Shown piece by piece: positions 44,832 to 56,204 of a stretch of DNA of 64,000 nt. The DNA is from Mesomycoplasma ovipneumoniae SC01 (GTDB lineage Bacteria > Bacillota_I > Bacilli_A > Mycoplasmatales > Metamycoplasmataceae), in contig NZ_AFHO01000003.1 in the NCBI RefSeq assembly GCF_000218525.1, forward strand, positions 1-64,000, written 5' to 3'. The translations under genes were made by a program, and so were the position numbers. The stretch's first letter is position 1. Each line of letters begins with the position of its first letter. The notes beneath the pieces were generated by a model that searched no databases, was not told the DNA's origin, and worked only from the letters and a program-made list of their open reading frames with translations.

Positions 44832-47474
44832 ATGAAATTACAAAATAAACGAATTAAAAATGTTCAAATCCAAATTTTTCGACACATTACGCTAATTGAC
44901 ATTCCAATAATTATAGTTATGTTTTTAGTTTCTGCCTCTATTAGTTTTGCGCTGCCTGAAAATTTATTTATTTTGCTAAAAATGTTAATTTCTACTGCCT
45001 TTTTTCTAGCTTGAACAGTTCCATTAATAAAATACTACAAAAATTGGGGGCTAAAAGGATATAAAATTATCTGGTATATCGCTCTTTACATTACAAGACC
45101 TAAAGTTTATAGCAAAATTTCCTCTACAAGTGCAAATACACGAAATTTATTACCATATAGCCGCGCTAAACAAGATTTTATTAAAATTTCAGGCGGATTT
45201 ATAGCTGGAATTGAAATTTATGGTCAAGATATTTTTAGCATTGGAAGTCAAAAAATTGAACAAATTCTTGAACAATTTACAACAAGTCTTAATGCTGTTA
45301 ATAGTCGAATTTCGATTGTAAAAATTGCTCACCCTAATGATTTAACGAAAAATAAACTATTTTTTTTACAAAATCAAGAAGAATGTAAAGCTAATTTGAA
45401 CGAGAATTTTTGCCAGTTTTACAAAAATGATATTGCGAATTTTGACACTTATCTACATCATCGTTATTTTATTATTATTTATGAAAAAAATGATGTTAGT
45501 TTGCTTCAGCAACTTAATTTGCTTAGATCGAACATTTCATCAACAGGTTTTCGCGCTAAAACTTGCACACTTAGAAATTTACTTGATTTAAATTTGAAAA
45601 TAATTAATTTTAGTGATTTTTTAAGTGATCAAGAATATAAAAAAATTCAAGAAGGTGATGATATTAGCAAATATTTGGCACAAGACCGAATTGAATGACA
45701 TCCAGAATATTTTAAAATTAATGACATTTATTTTTCAGTCCAAACAATTAATGAATATCCATTCAATCTTCCTCTTGGGTGAGCAGCACAACTTTTTTCA
45801 ACAAATAGCAGCGTTGTTTGGCATTTGAATCGACTAACAAGCGCCGAAAAAGAAACAAGTTTTAACCGAGGTGCAAAAAATTTAGAATCTAATTTGAATG
45901 ACCAAAAAAATGTTGTCCAAAAATCTAAAACCGCTACTGAGCGAGCAGCTCTTGAAGAAATAATTAACATCGCTGGCTCTTCAAATGAAGAAATATTTTA
46001 TTCGACATTCATTTTTTTGAATTGAGGGGAAACAAAGTCTCAACTTAAAGAAATTGAAAGTAAAAATCGAAATAATTTAAGGAATATTGGCGGAACAATA
46101 AATCCACTAAAATACCGTCAATTACAGGGTTTTGCTTCACTTTTTTTCCGTTTTAGCAACCTTTTAAAGGAAGAAATTGAAATGCAGGCAAGTAATGTTG
46201 CATTTGGAATTCCTTTTACATCTCGAAATTTTAATGACGGAAATTATAATATAATTGGGATTAGTAAAACTGATTATACTCCTATTTTTTTCGATCTTTT
46301 TTTGCAAAATCAAGATCGAAAAAATTCAAATTGTTTTATTTTAGGAACTTCTGGTGCTGGTAAGTCGACATTGACAAAAAAATTGCTAACTTATAATAAA
46401 GCTGTCGGAAATTCAGTGATTATTTTAGATCCACAAAATGAATATTGAAAAATAGGTGAAGAACTAAAAGCAAATACAATTAATTTTGCCAGCGGATCAT
46501 CAACAATTTTTAACCCTTTACAAATTCAAAAAGTTTTTAATCCTCAGTCAAAAATTATTGATGAAACTATTTATAACAACGCCGAAACTATTTCACTTCA
46601 CCTACAAAATTTAGAGCGATTTTTCGGTATTTTGCTTCCAAATTTAGATCACAAAATGCTAATGTCTATCATTGAATGTGTTAATGAAATTTATAAAAAT
46701 AAGAATTTTTATACACTTTTTAATGATGTTAGCCTTCTAGAACCCCGTGAATTTCCAACTATTGATGACTTAATTGCTAGTTACAAATCAATGACTTTTT
46801 CCTACATCAGTCAGCATGAAAAAATGATTGTCTCATCAACTTTGGAGTACGAATTTAGTAAATACGGGAAACTTAATAGACTTTTTAATGGTCAAAACTC
46901 GAATTTTAATATTGAAAATGGTCTTGTAATATTTAATGTTTCAACATTGATGCATCTAGAAAAACGTATTTACCAAGCAGCATTTTTTTTAATTCTGTCA
47001 TTTATAGAAGGAAAAATTGCTACAAATTTTTACAAAAATAAAAAAATTACCCTAATTGTCGACGAAGCACACCGATTTATTGATGAATCAAACACAATCG
47101 CGCTAGATTTTTTGTTTAAAATTGCTAAAACTATTCGTAAATATAATGGTGGCTTGATAATAACAACACAAAATCCCGGCGATTTTGCAATTAGTGGCGA
47201 AGCTGCCCGAAAAAGTGAAGCTATTATTGAAAACTGCCAGTATGCTTTCTTTTTTAATTTAAAAAGTAACGATATAAATAAAGTAGACAAACTTTTTTCA
47301 TCTTCGGGTGGACTTACTGATGAAGAAAAAAAATTTATTGCACTGGCCCAAATAGGTGAGTTCATTTTTTCTGCAAATTTAAATGATCGATATATTTGTT
47401 CAGGCTATTTTAACAATGCCGAGAAAAAATTATTTTTCGATAAAGGCGATAAACTAATTAACAAAGGGGATTAA
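44832..47474 (+). CDS. VirB4/TraE-like conjugation ATPase with fused VirB3-like N-terminus
   Basis: An 880-residue protein, ATG at 44832 after ATAGGGAAATT; an in-frame TTG at 44817 was rejected. Residues about 15-70 hold two hydrophobic helices in a VirB3/PrgI-like segment (DIPIIIVMFLVSASISFALP). The ATPase core has Walker A GTSGAGKST (residues 505-513), Walker B LIVDEAH (about 741-747) and the LIITTQNPGDF motif typical of VirB4. VirB4 powers type IV secretion assembly and substrate transfer. Mycoplasma integrative elements carry TraE homologues, but no relaxase or coupling protein lies nearby here. Confidence 0.85.
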
Positions 47475-50400
47475 TGAGCAAAAAAATACCATTTTTTTTA
47501 ATTTCTGGCCTTATTCCTGTGCTTTTTTTGTCAGCAGGTTTCCAAAACACAACTTATTTTAAATTAAATAATTATGATAATTATGAGATAAAATCTGAAT
47601 TTGCAAATTTTAGTGCTCAATTTGACTTAGAAATTGAAAGACAACCTGATTCATTTAGTTTTGAATGAATAAAAGATAAAAATATTGACTCAAAAAGTGA
47701 AATAAGGAAACTAAATTCATATTGATTTGATCGAGAGATCAAAGAAAAATTTTACCAACCAGGCACAAGACCTGAAATAAAAAGTGAAAATTTTGCACCT
47801 GAATATTGCAATCAACTTGAAAATTGTCGAAATTGACAATTTTATTTAAATGAATCGACATTCAGAAATTGAAAAGAAGAAACAATTTTTAGCATTTATG
47901 GCGAATATGATAAGTCAATTTTTGATCGAAATTCATTATCAATTACATCAAAAAAATATAATAAAATTAACATATCAAACATTTTAAATGAATATGCAAA
48001 AAATAAAATTACAGAACTTGAAAAGAATTTTAATCTTAAAAACATAAAAATTAATCATTTGATTTATAGAGTGGGATTTGAATTACAAAAAGATAAAATT
48101 AAAAAATTTACTGTAAATTTACAATATCGATATTCTTACCAAAAAAGGGTTCTAAATAAGGATCTAGAACTTGAAAAATATTTGTCTGATTTAAGGCAAA
48201 ATTTTAATAATTCAATTATCAAGAATAACCAAATTTCAATAAGTATTGAAACAGATCAACAAAAAAATAATGAAATTCAAAGTTTTTTACTAACTTCATC
48301 TCAAAAAGGTCTAAAAGAAATTGAAAAAAAAGTTGCAGAATTTTCAAAAAAACTTTTTAAAGAAGGGAAAAAATACAGCGAAGATCTACATTTTAACGTT
48401 ATTGGCGACAGGCAAATTGAATTTTTTATAAGATTTAAGCACCCTCAGGACAAAAATTTTTACAATTTCCAGTTAAATAGCAAGGTGAATGTAAACTTAT
48501 TTTTTGAAGATAAAGATAAATTTTGAAAAAGACTAACAATTATTCCGGGTAATATTTATGATCCCAACACTTATCAGTCAAAAATAGACGAACCAGTGCA
48601 AATTTCTGAACCAAAAACTCAAACAATCGAAGGTGGAGTTCGGAAAATATACGGCGGAAAATGAGAATATCATAATAAAATAAAGTTAAATTTCATTACT
48701 AATCCAGATGAAAATGAAATTTTATATGTTAACGGAAATCCTGTCGATGTTTTAGATCTTAGTTTTGATTATGATCTTGAGGACTTGAGACTTGAGCAAA
48801 AAAAACAGCAAAATTCAACAAATAGTTATAAAGTTGAAATTAAAAAATTTCAAAAAGACAATAAAATACAGGATAATTCAGAATTAGTTGCCATTTATGA
48901 AATTGAATTTGTAATTAAAGCTGCAAATTCAATTATGGATATAAAGTGATTTGCTTGAGATCCAAAAAATAACAAGGATCAGCAAAAATTAATTGAACCT
49001 TACTTAAAAGATAAAAATGGGCAAACAATTTATGATCAATTTGGAGTTAAGGTTAAGAATCCTGAATATGACCCGTTAATTGATGTAAAAACTGGGACTA
49101 AAAAACAAATTGTTTGAGTATCAACCGGTAAAAATCCTAATTCTATACCTGAAAACAGCAATTTTGCTCAACTTCCAAGCGAAGTTTCGCGTTTTAATTT
49201 AGGTCTTGAATCAGAATTTGGATTCATTGCAGAAGCAAGTGTTAGTGGAAAAGGCGCCAATATAGTTTTAAATTCAAATCCTGAGAATGATAAAGTTTCA
49301 TCATTTAGATATTTAATTGATTCAGATAACAGCGAAAATTTTGAAATTTTAAGCAAAAATGGTCAAAAATCAGAAAAATTTGACATCACTAATAGTGCAA
49401 ATAAATATTTTTCGATTGGGGGAGTTTGACTTTTTTCATCTAAATTTGACAAAGGACTTTCATCATATAAAATTGTTTCTATTGGTGAAAATTCAAGTTC
49501 ACAGCTTTTTAATGATGTTTTTCCAAATAAATCAATTATCCCTTTTTGGGAATCAAAAGCAGGTCAAATTTTAGAGCAATACTTACTTCTAGAAAAAATA
49601 ACAAATGAAAATATCAAAAAATTAACCTATGAGCAAATTTTATTATATTGAAGAAATTTTATTGATAACGTTGTAAAAAAACAGCAAATTAACAGAATTA
49701 ATCAAAAATTAGACGAAAATATCGAAATTAAAAACAAAATTGTTTTATTAGTTCAAAAAAATTTAAATTTTGAAAATTTAGAACAGACAATTAACCAAAA
49801 CACAAGTTCAAATCAGGATTTTGCGAACTCGACAGGCAACAAAGCTCTTGAAATTAACCCAGAAATGATTTCTGAAATATCTAAATTTTTTATAAATGAC
49901 AATGAAAATTCTAGTAATATTGATATAAGAATTGAAAATATTGTTCAGAGTCAAGATAATAAATTTGATTTTGACATTAAGATAGTTAAAAAAGATAATG
50001 AAAAAACAGAAAATTTTGAAGAAGTTTTAGGTATCTTAAGTTTTTCTGATATTGAAATTAAAGATTCTGAGCAAAATAAAAATAAAACTAAAATTAAGTT
50101 TAATTTGAAAAACGACAAACACACAGTAAACCAAAATTTGCAAAATTCATCTCAAATAATTGATTACTTTTCAAATCAAGAAAATTTTGATAAAGTGAAT
50201 CTATTTTTAGAAGAGTATGACGAAAATATAATCGCCAATTTTAATCTAAAACCAGAATTTAAGGAGCTCTTTCATTTACAAACCCCCTTTATTGTTGTGG
50301 AAAAAAGCACAAAAAATAGTGATATTTTTCAGGAATCAAGAAATATTTTTGATGAACTTTTGTTAGAGCGAATTAATCTTACTGGTATTGAAAATTTACA

Positions 50401-51106
50401 AAATGCCAAAAATTTTATATTGGAGCAAATCCAGGCGAGTTGAAAAGACGTTAAATACAATTATAATTTTGACTTTGTAATTGAAAATTTTGATAATGTC
50501 GTTGAAAATGCGATAAAAAATATCGAAGAAAGTGAACAAATACCTCACAAAATTTGAAATTTGACTCTAAAAGTCAAGGAAAATCAAATTAATAAATTTT
50601 ATGGATCAAAAACTATTAAACTTGTTAATATTGTAGGAAGTCTAAATAACCCTAAAATTAACAATTTAAGCCAAATCAAAGCCAAAGAATTTAGTCTTTC
50701 TATCTCGAAAAATAGTGATAATTTGGAAAATGCTATTAAAGATCATGTCTATAATCTTCTTTTACCTGAGGAAATTGATTCAAAAAAATATTTATACCTA
50801 CAGAATATTTCACAAATTGTAAATAATTTTCGAACTAATCCAAAATTGGAAAAGGCAACACTTGTTTTAAAACCTGGAACGCCTCAGCTAAACGGAAAAA
50901 AAGAACTCACTATTTTTAATTCAGATTTTTCACCTTTAGGTGATTTAAATTTTGTCGGTTTAGAAAAAAATTCTGACACTACTAAGTCCAATATTGAAAA
51001 ATCCACAGCTTATTGACTAATTCCGTTAATTATTTTTTCAATAATAGGATTACTGTTTTTTGGTTTTTGGATTTATAACAAATTTATTGCAAAGTTTAAA
51101 AATTAG
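47474..51106 (+). CDS. Large membrane-anchored surface protein of the virB-like operon
   Basis: A 1210-residue protein. The N-terminus is a signal/anchor sequence (PFFLISGLIPVLFLSAGF) without a lipobox Cys. About 1130 Asn/Lys/Asp/Glu-rich residues form the extracellular part. One C-terminal helix (WLIPLIIFSIIGLLFFGFWI) is followed by a short basic tail. Its ATG overlaps the virB4 stop, so it is coupled to the secretion genes. I recognise no domain. By position it replaces the cell-wall hydrolase often found after virB4 in Gram-positive systems, and it could be a DNA receptor or channel scaffold. Confidence 0.75.
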
Positions 51107-51149
51107 TAGCCCAGAAAAATATATAAATCAAAATCCCAAATATTAAATT

Positions 51150-51729
51150 CCCGAGTTTCCCAGTTTGATGAGACAATCTTAAAAAAGTGTCTGGTTTTTG
51201 GGCGCTTTTTTAACTTTTTTGGCAAAAGTTAATTACCTATTTTAAAACACTGGCAAAAATCAATTTATGGATAAAACAGCAAAAAATCATAAAAAAATAC
51301 AACTACTATTTAAACTCAATGTAAATATAAAACTCGTTTTTATTTAAATTGAGCCTAAAAAACATATGAAGTTTTGAAAGAACAATAATTAAAAGCCATA
51401 AATTTGTAGATTTCTAAACGGTCAAATTTAAGGCATTCCATCATATTTAAAATATAATGGATAATTCGCATTTTCTTATTTTAATACGACAAAAAACATA
51501 ACTAATTCCCCCTTAATTCAATATCGAAATTTATTAATTCATTCTTGGTAAGTGTAATTATAACAGAATTTTTTCTTAGACCAAACATTTTTTTTTTTTT
51601 TTTGCAAAAGTTTAATTTCAAAACTATAAAAATTAAGGATTTAGCGTCGAAAAACACGGATTTACCGGTATTTTTGCATATTTGTATTCACTAAAAATGA
51701 ATTTTGGCCATTAAACTACCAAACTCGGG
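51150..51729. mobile_element. MITE-like repeat element, copy 3 (most complete)
   Basis: A 580-bp element with imperfect terminal inverted repeats: CCCGAGTTTCCCAGTTTGAT at the left, and CCCGAGTTTGGTAGTTTAAT as the reverse complement of the right end. It has the same landmarks as copies 1 and 2: a 16-T tract (51588-51603), a leftward TATAAT-like box (as ATTATAAC), the CCCCCTTAATTCAATATC block and a CATAAC start region opening a very short frame. It lies between the end of the virB-like operon and nusG and has no intact gene. Confidence 0.75.
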
Positions 51730-51744
51730 AAAATCACAAATAGT

Positions 51745-51788
51745 AAATAAAAAAAGTCTTTTACGTGAATAAAAGACTTTTTTTATTT
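51745..51788. terminator. Bidirectional terminator between the virB-like operon and nusG
   Basis: A perfect 19-bp inverted repeat AAATAAAAAAAGTCTTTTA / TAAAAGACTTTTTTTATTT with loop CGTGAA. It can serve rightward transcription from the virB-like operon and leftward transcription of the nusG operon. Confidence 0.8.
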
Positions 51789-52000
51789 ATAAATTTAAAT
51801 TAATTTGTTGACTAAAAATAAAACTATTTTTTGTTAGACTTTGTTTCAGAAAGGAGTTTTCAGATTTTTCAAAAATTTTTTCAAAAAACAAAATAATAGT
51901 TGTTTTAGATAAGTTTTATCAACTAAGAAGAAAAATTTTAGCCTTGATAGATAGAGTCGAATTTAAAAAATATTTAAAATTCAACACTAAAATTTAAATT

Positions 52001-52576
52001 TTAGTTATTGACCTTTTTTAAATTTTTATATTCAAAAGTTGCAGGAGCTTTACGCCCAAAAACATTTTCAAGTTCAACTGTTATTAAGGTTTTAGTCTCA
52101 TTCATCTCAATAATTTTACCAATATCGTCAGAAAAAGGTCCTTGAGTCACTTTTACCCAATCACCAATTTGTCAACTTATTGCAGTAGTATCATTAGTTT
52201 CTTGAAAACTAAGAATTTTTTGATTTCAATTTTCTTTCATTCGCTCAAATTGGCGTATTGAAATTGGCGTTGGTTTAGTTCCTCTACCGTGAGAACCTAC
52301 AAGCCCTGTTACATATTGAGTATTTCTAACAACAAATCAGGCTTTATCAACCATATTCATCTTGATAAAAAAGTAGCCTTTATATAAATTACGATATTTG
52401 AGTTTTTTTTCAGCTTTTCCATTTGTGCTTTCCTCATAATAAGGGACATCAAATTTTATTATTTCCTGAAAGTGCTCCTCTAAATTTTCGTATTTTATTC
52501 GATTTTTAAGTAAAGTAATTGCAACATCTTCTTTTGATGAAATAGTTGAAATCATATATCACTTATATATTTTCAT
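52001..52576 (-). CDS. nusG: Transcription termination/antitermination protein NusG
   Basis: A 191-residue RNA polymerase-binding factor. The NGN domain includes KKLKYRNLYKGYFFIKM and the segment RNTQYVTGLVGSHG. The KOW domain follows (IGDWVKVTQGPFSDDIGKI). ATG at 52576 gives an MKIYKWYMISTISS start with a TGA-Trp and an upstream GGAGC site. It is the last gene of the leuS-to-nusG operon, in the conserved rpmG-secE-nusG order. Confidence 0.95.
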
Positions 52577-52594
52577 AATATTTTTTGCTCCTTT

Positions 52595-52831
52595 CTAAAT
52601 TCCTACTCCGGCTTGATTTCAAATATAGGCAGCAATAATTGTAATTGTGAAAAAAACAGCCATAAAAATAAGTGAAAAAATTATTGTTTGCCCAAAACTT
52701 TGAAAAGCGACTCGACTTGTTGGTCATTTTACCCTTTTCATCTCTTTAATAAAAAGGCGAAAGAAAAATTTTTTTTTCCTTTTTTTTATTCCATCGGGAA
52801 TTTTAATATTTTTTGCTTGTTTTTTTCACAT
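52595..52831 (-). CDS. secE: Preprotein translocase subunit SecE
   Basis: A 78-residue protein. The conserved cytoplasmic segment FRLFIKEMKRVKWPTS is followed by one transmembrane helix (IIFSLIFMAVFFTITIIAAYI). The gene begins ATG TGA (Met-Trp) behind GAGGAAAAATA. The reading frame passes two long A runs, making it sensitive to slippage. Its ATG overlaps the rpmG stop by one base. Confidence 0.93.
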
Positions 52832-52971
52832 TATTTTTCCTCTTGGTGTAAAGTAGATTTGCGACATATTTTGCAAAATTTATTAATCTGAAGGCGAGTT
52901 TGAAGGGATTTATTTGTTTTATAGTTCCGATTTTTACAAACAAAGCAGCTTAGACTAATTTTTTTCTTCAT
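52831..52971 (-). CDS. rpmG: 50S ribosomal protein L33
   Basis: A 46-residue protein. [14 protein letters not shown] and [16 protein letters not shown] show the two CxxC pairs and the spacing of zinc-binding L33. The ATG at 52971 opens MKKKISLS. It is the first of the rpmG-secE-nusG trio. Confidence 0.93.
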   Translation of the reverse strand: MKKKISLSCFVCKNRNYKTNKSLQTRLQINKFCKICRKSTLHQEEK

Positions 52972-53012
52972 ATAAATCCTAAAAATTTAACATTACAGTC
53001 TATAATTATATA

Positions 53013-53564
53013 TTAATTTAGGAAAAAACTTCTTAATTTATTACTTGTAGCTCGAATAAAATCATTAACCTTTTGTGTGGTGATGCCAATTTTTTTAGCA
53101 ATAACATTAGTTGGAATATCCTGAATAAAAAACATTTCAAACATTTCCATCTCAAGTTCATCAAAAGATTCGGTAATTCGGTTGTAAATATCTTGAATTT
53201 CTAATTTGTGAAGCTCGGATTCAACAGCAAATTCAATATTTTCAGGTAATTCATCAAGTGAAACTGAAAAATTTGCTATTTGATAGTTTTTTGTGGTAAA
53301 AGAAGTTGCATATCCCAACATAAATAATTTAATTTTGTGAACAAGATAATTTTCAAGCGGGATACCTAAACTAGGGTCAAATTCTTCATATAACTGTACA
53401 AATTTGTCGATTGAAGCATTAAATAGATCATGATAAGTTATCGGTGTGAGGGCGAAAGTTTTCATTACTTGTTTTGAACAAGCTAATAAAATATGTGAAT
53501 ATTTGTTTAAAACGGTAAAATATCTCTTATTTTTAGCTATTTTTTTCTTACGATCTAATCACAT
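53013..53564 (-). CDS. Sigma-70 family (SigH-like) alternative sigma factor
   Basis: A 183-residue protein, ATG at 53564 (Met-Trp by TGA). Residues about 15-90 resemble sigma region 2 (NKYSHILLACSKQ, then SIDKFVQLYEEFDPSLGIPLENYL). Residues about 130-183 give a region 4 helix-turn-helix (FFIQDIPTNVIAKKIGITTQ). The gene order cysS-rlmB-this gene-rpmG-secE-nusG is that of Bacillus sigH. SigH-type factors drive competence in Firmicutes, and MG428 of Mycoplasma genitalium is a related alternative sigma that controls recombination genes. A shorter start at 53465 is possible. Confidence 0.75.
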
Positions 53565-53590
53565 TTTGTAAATATTAACCTCATAGTTCT

Positions 53591-54280
53591 TTATTTTTGT
53601 TTGTTTTTTAGATAAAAAAGTATAATTCCCGTTGCAACTGTAACGTTTAAAGAATCAATTTTACCTTCCATCGGAATAAAAAATGAATCATCGCTAGCAT
53701 ACAAACTACTTTTTTTAATTCCGGTAGACTCATTGCCAACTATAACTGCACAGGGAAAATTAAACTGAATTTCATTAATTTTTTTGCTTTTTTCGTTTAA
53801 ATTAGTGGCATAAATTCAAAAACCTATTTTTTTTAATTTATTAATTGCAGCTACAATTGAATTAACAAGAATAAACTTAATACCTATAAAACCGCCTGAT
53901 GCAACTTTGAATGTGGTTTCATTTAGTTTAGCTGCTCGCTTTTTGGGCAAAATTATATGCTTAATTCCAAAACAATTTGCTGTTCTAATGATGTTACCAA
54001 GATTATTTTGATCATGAATATGATCAAGAACTAAAACAATTTCAGGTTTATCCTTGTTTAAAACATCAATTTCAAAAAATTTAAAGTTTTCAACAACGCC
54101 AACAAAACCTTGGTGGTTTGCTAAAACTAATTTATCTAAAAAATCTTTATTAACTATTTGTACTTTTTGGTTCGAAAAAATTGGACTATCGGGCTGTTTT
54201 AAACAATAAATTTGTTTAAAAACAAACCCATTTTTAATTGCTTCTATCACCGAATTCTTGCCACAGATATATTTAATCAT
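53591..54280 (-). CDS. rlmB: SpoU/TrmH family 23S rRNA 2'-O-methyltransferase (RlmB-type)
   Basis: A 229-residue SPOUT enzyme. The N-terminal substrate-binding part starts MIKYICGKNSVIEAI. The knot motifs are NNLGNIIRTANCFG, FPCAVIVGNESTGI and a final SLNVTVATGIILFYL. The length and the position after cysS fit RlmB (YacO), which methylates G2251. The precise target is inferred. Confidence 0.9.
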
Positions 54281-54313
54281 ATTTTTTCACTTTCGTATGA
54301 AACGTGGAAAAAA

Positions 54314-55522
54314 TTATGAAAAAATGAACCTTTTTCATAATTTTTCGCGATATTTATCAGCTTCTTCATATTTTTTTTGTTCAAGAAGTTTTTTTCAGAT
54401 TTGAATATTTTCTTGATCTTCAGAGTTAATTTCTTTTTTTGTAAAGCTAAATCTTAGTAATTTGAATATAAAAACAATTTCTGAATTCTTTTTTTGTTTT
54501 GCTAAATTAGAGATTAAAAAAATAGCATTAGAAAATTTTTGTTCATCAATAAGTAATAAAATTTGCTCAACAGCGCTTTTTTCAATTTCTTTAGGATCAA
54601 GAATTCAATCAAAATAAATTTTTTTGTATTTTGTTATTAATTTTTGGTGATTTTGGATTAATTCATCTGTTAAATTAATCGGGACACTAGGATTTATTGA
54701 CAAAAAAATGCTGCGAAGAACATCTGGATCATATTTTTTGGCAAATTCTTTTGCAAAAATTATATTTCCTATTGATTTAGACATTTTTTTACCATTAAAG
54801 TTTACAAAACCAACACGAATTCATTTTTTTGAAATTGGTTCATTTGTTAAAGCAAAATGTTGGGCATTTTCATTTTCATGATGCGGAAAAATCAAATCAA
54901 CACCACCTCCGTGAATATCCACTGAATTTTTCTCAAAATGATTATAAATAATTGCCGAGCACTCAGTGTGTCACCCAGGTCTACCTAGGCCAAAAGGCGA
55001 GTCAAAAAGTACGCCTTTTTTTGTTTTTTTTCACAAAACAAAATCGTTTACAGACTTAGTTTGACGATCTTTTTGATACAAATTGTGGACTTTTTGTTGT
55101 GAAATTACACCGTAATTTGCAATTTTACTTGCCTCAAAAACAAGGTCACCGTTTTGATTAAAATAGGTAAAATTTTTATCTTTTAACTCGACAATATAGT
55201 CGATAATTTTGTCAAGAATTTGCGTTACTTTTATTATTTTGTCTGGTTTTTTAATGTTAAATGTTTCAAGAACACTAAAATATTCAAAAATGTATTTTTG
55301 ACTTAGTTCAGCTTCAGTTAGCCCTAATTCCATAGCTTTTTCGATAATTTTGTCATCAATATCAGTTATATTTTGGACAAAATTAACTTTTTTGCCAAAA
55401 TATTTTCATACTGAAACTAAAAAATCAAACACAATTACCGACCTTAAATTGCCGATATGAACGTGATTATAAACCGTAGGACCGCAAAGATAAACATTCA
55501 AATTACTTTTAGTTGAGCTCAT
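54314..55522 (-). CDS. cysS: Cysteine--tRNA ligase
   Basis: A 402-residue class I synthetase, shorter than usual. YLCGPTVYN carries the first zinc Cys, HIGNLRS is the HIGH motif, WHTECSAI and [15 protein letters not shown] complete the zinc and active site, and KKMSKSIGN is the KMSKS loop. The C-terminal DALR domain is reduced. ATG at 55522 lies 14 bp inside the YgjP-like gene. Confidence 0.95.
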
Positions 55523-56204
55523 AATTCGTTAATTTTTTAACTAAATCAGTGTAATTAGGTATAATTTTACCAATTTTTTCCCAAAAAAGCTTGCCGTGAT
55601 TGCGAAAAAAATGGTGAACTACCTCATGAACAATTACATAATCGATAATTTCCTTTGAAAATGCAAATAAATATTTGCTATAATGAATTTTTTGGCGATA
55701 ATAATTGGTGCCTCATGATGTGTTTTTTCGTGATAGTTTGACTATATAATCAGGGACTTCTAAAGTTTTGGTTCAAAAATTTGTTCGCTGTATTAGGTAG
55801 TCTTCAAAATATTTCATTAACAGTTTTTCAATTTTAGCCTCAATATTTTTCGGCCGACCTAAGGAAAAAATAGCAAACTGACTTTGCAAATAGAGTTTGT
55901 TTTTTGTTTTTATTAAGCTAAAATAGTTTTTTTTACCAAAAAGGTAAAAAAAAGATTCAGAAAAGTGTAATACTTGCCTTAGTGGCAAAATTTTTATAAT
56001 TTTATTAAAATATTTTGAATTTCTGACGCTTCTAATTAAAACTTCATCGCTTAAAACAAGTCCGGTTTGAACAAGAATATAGTCATCAACTAATTTAACT
56101 ATTAAACGCGAACTTTTAGGCCTGAATTCAACAAAAATAGGATATTTTTGACCATTTAAATCAATTTTTAGTTCGCGAAACTTAGCTTTTTTGTTGGAAT
56201 TCAT
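55509..56204 (-). CDS. YgjP/SprT-like M48-type metallopeptidase domain protein
   Basis: A 231-residue soluble protein. The C-terminal part has the zinc motif [10 protein letters not shown], followed by [17 protein letters not shown], and is preceded by [17 protein letters not shown], the layout of YgjP (DUF45) proteins. The N-terminal half is a beta-rich region ([16 protein letters not shown]). The substrate is unknown. It overlaps the CBS protein gene (23 bp) upstream and cysS downstream. Confidence 0.85.

Noticed and set aside
41385-51106. Integrative conjugative element of the ICEH type
   Set aside because: There is no relaxase, TraG/VirD4 coupling protein, integrase, single-strand binding protein or attachment repeat at the borders. 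Housekeeping operons adjoin on both sides. A worn-out element remains possible but is not shown.
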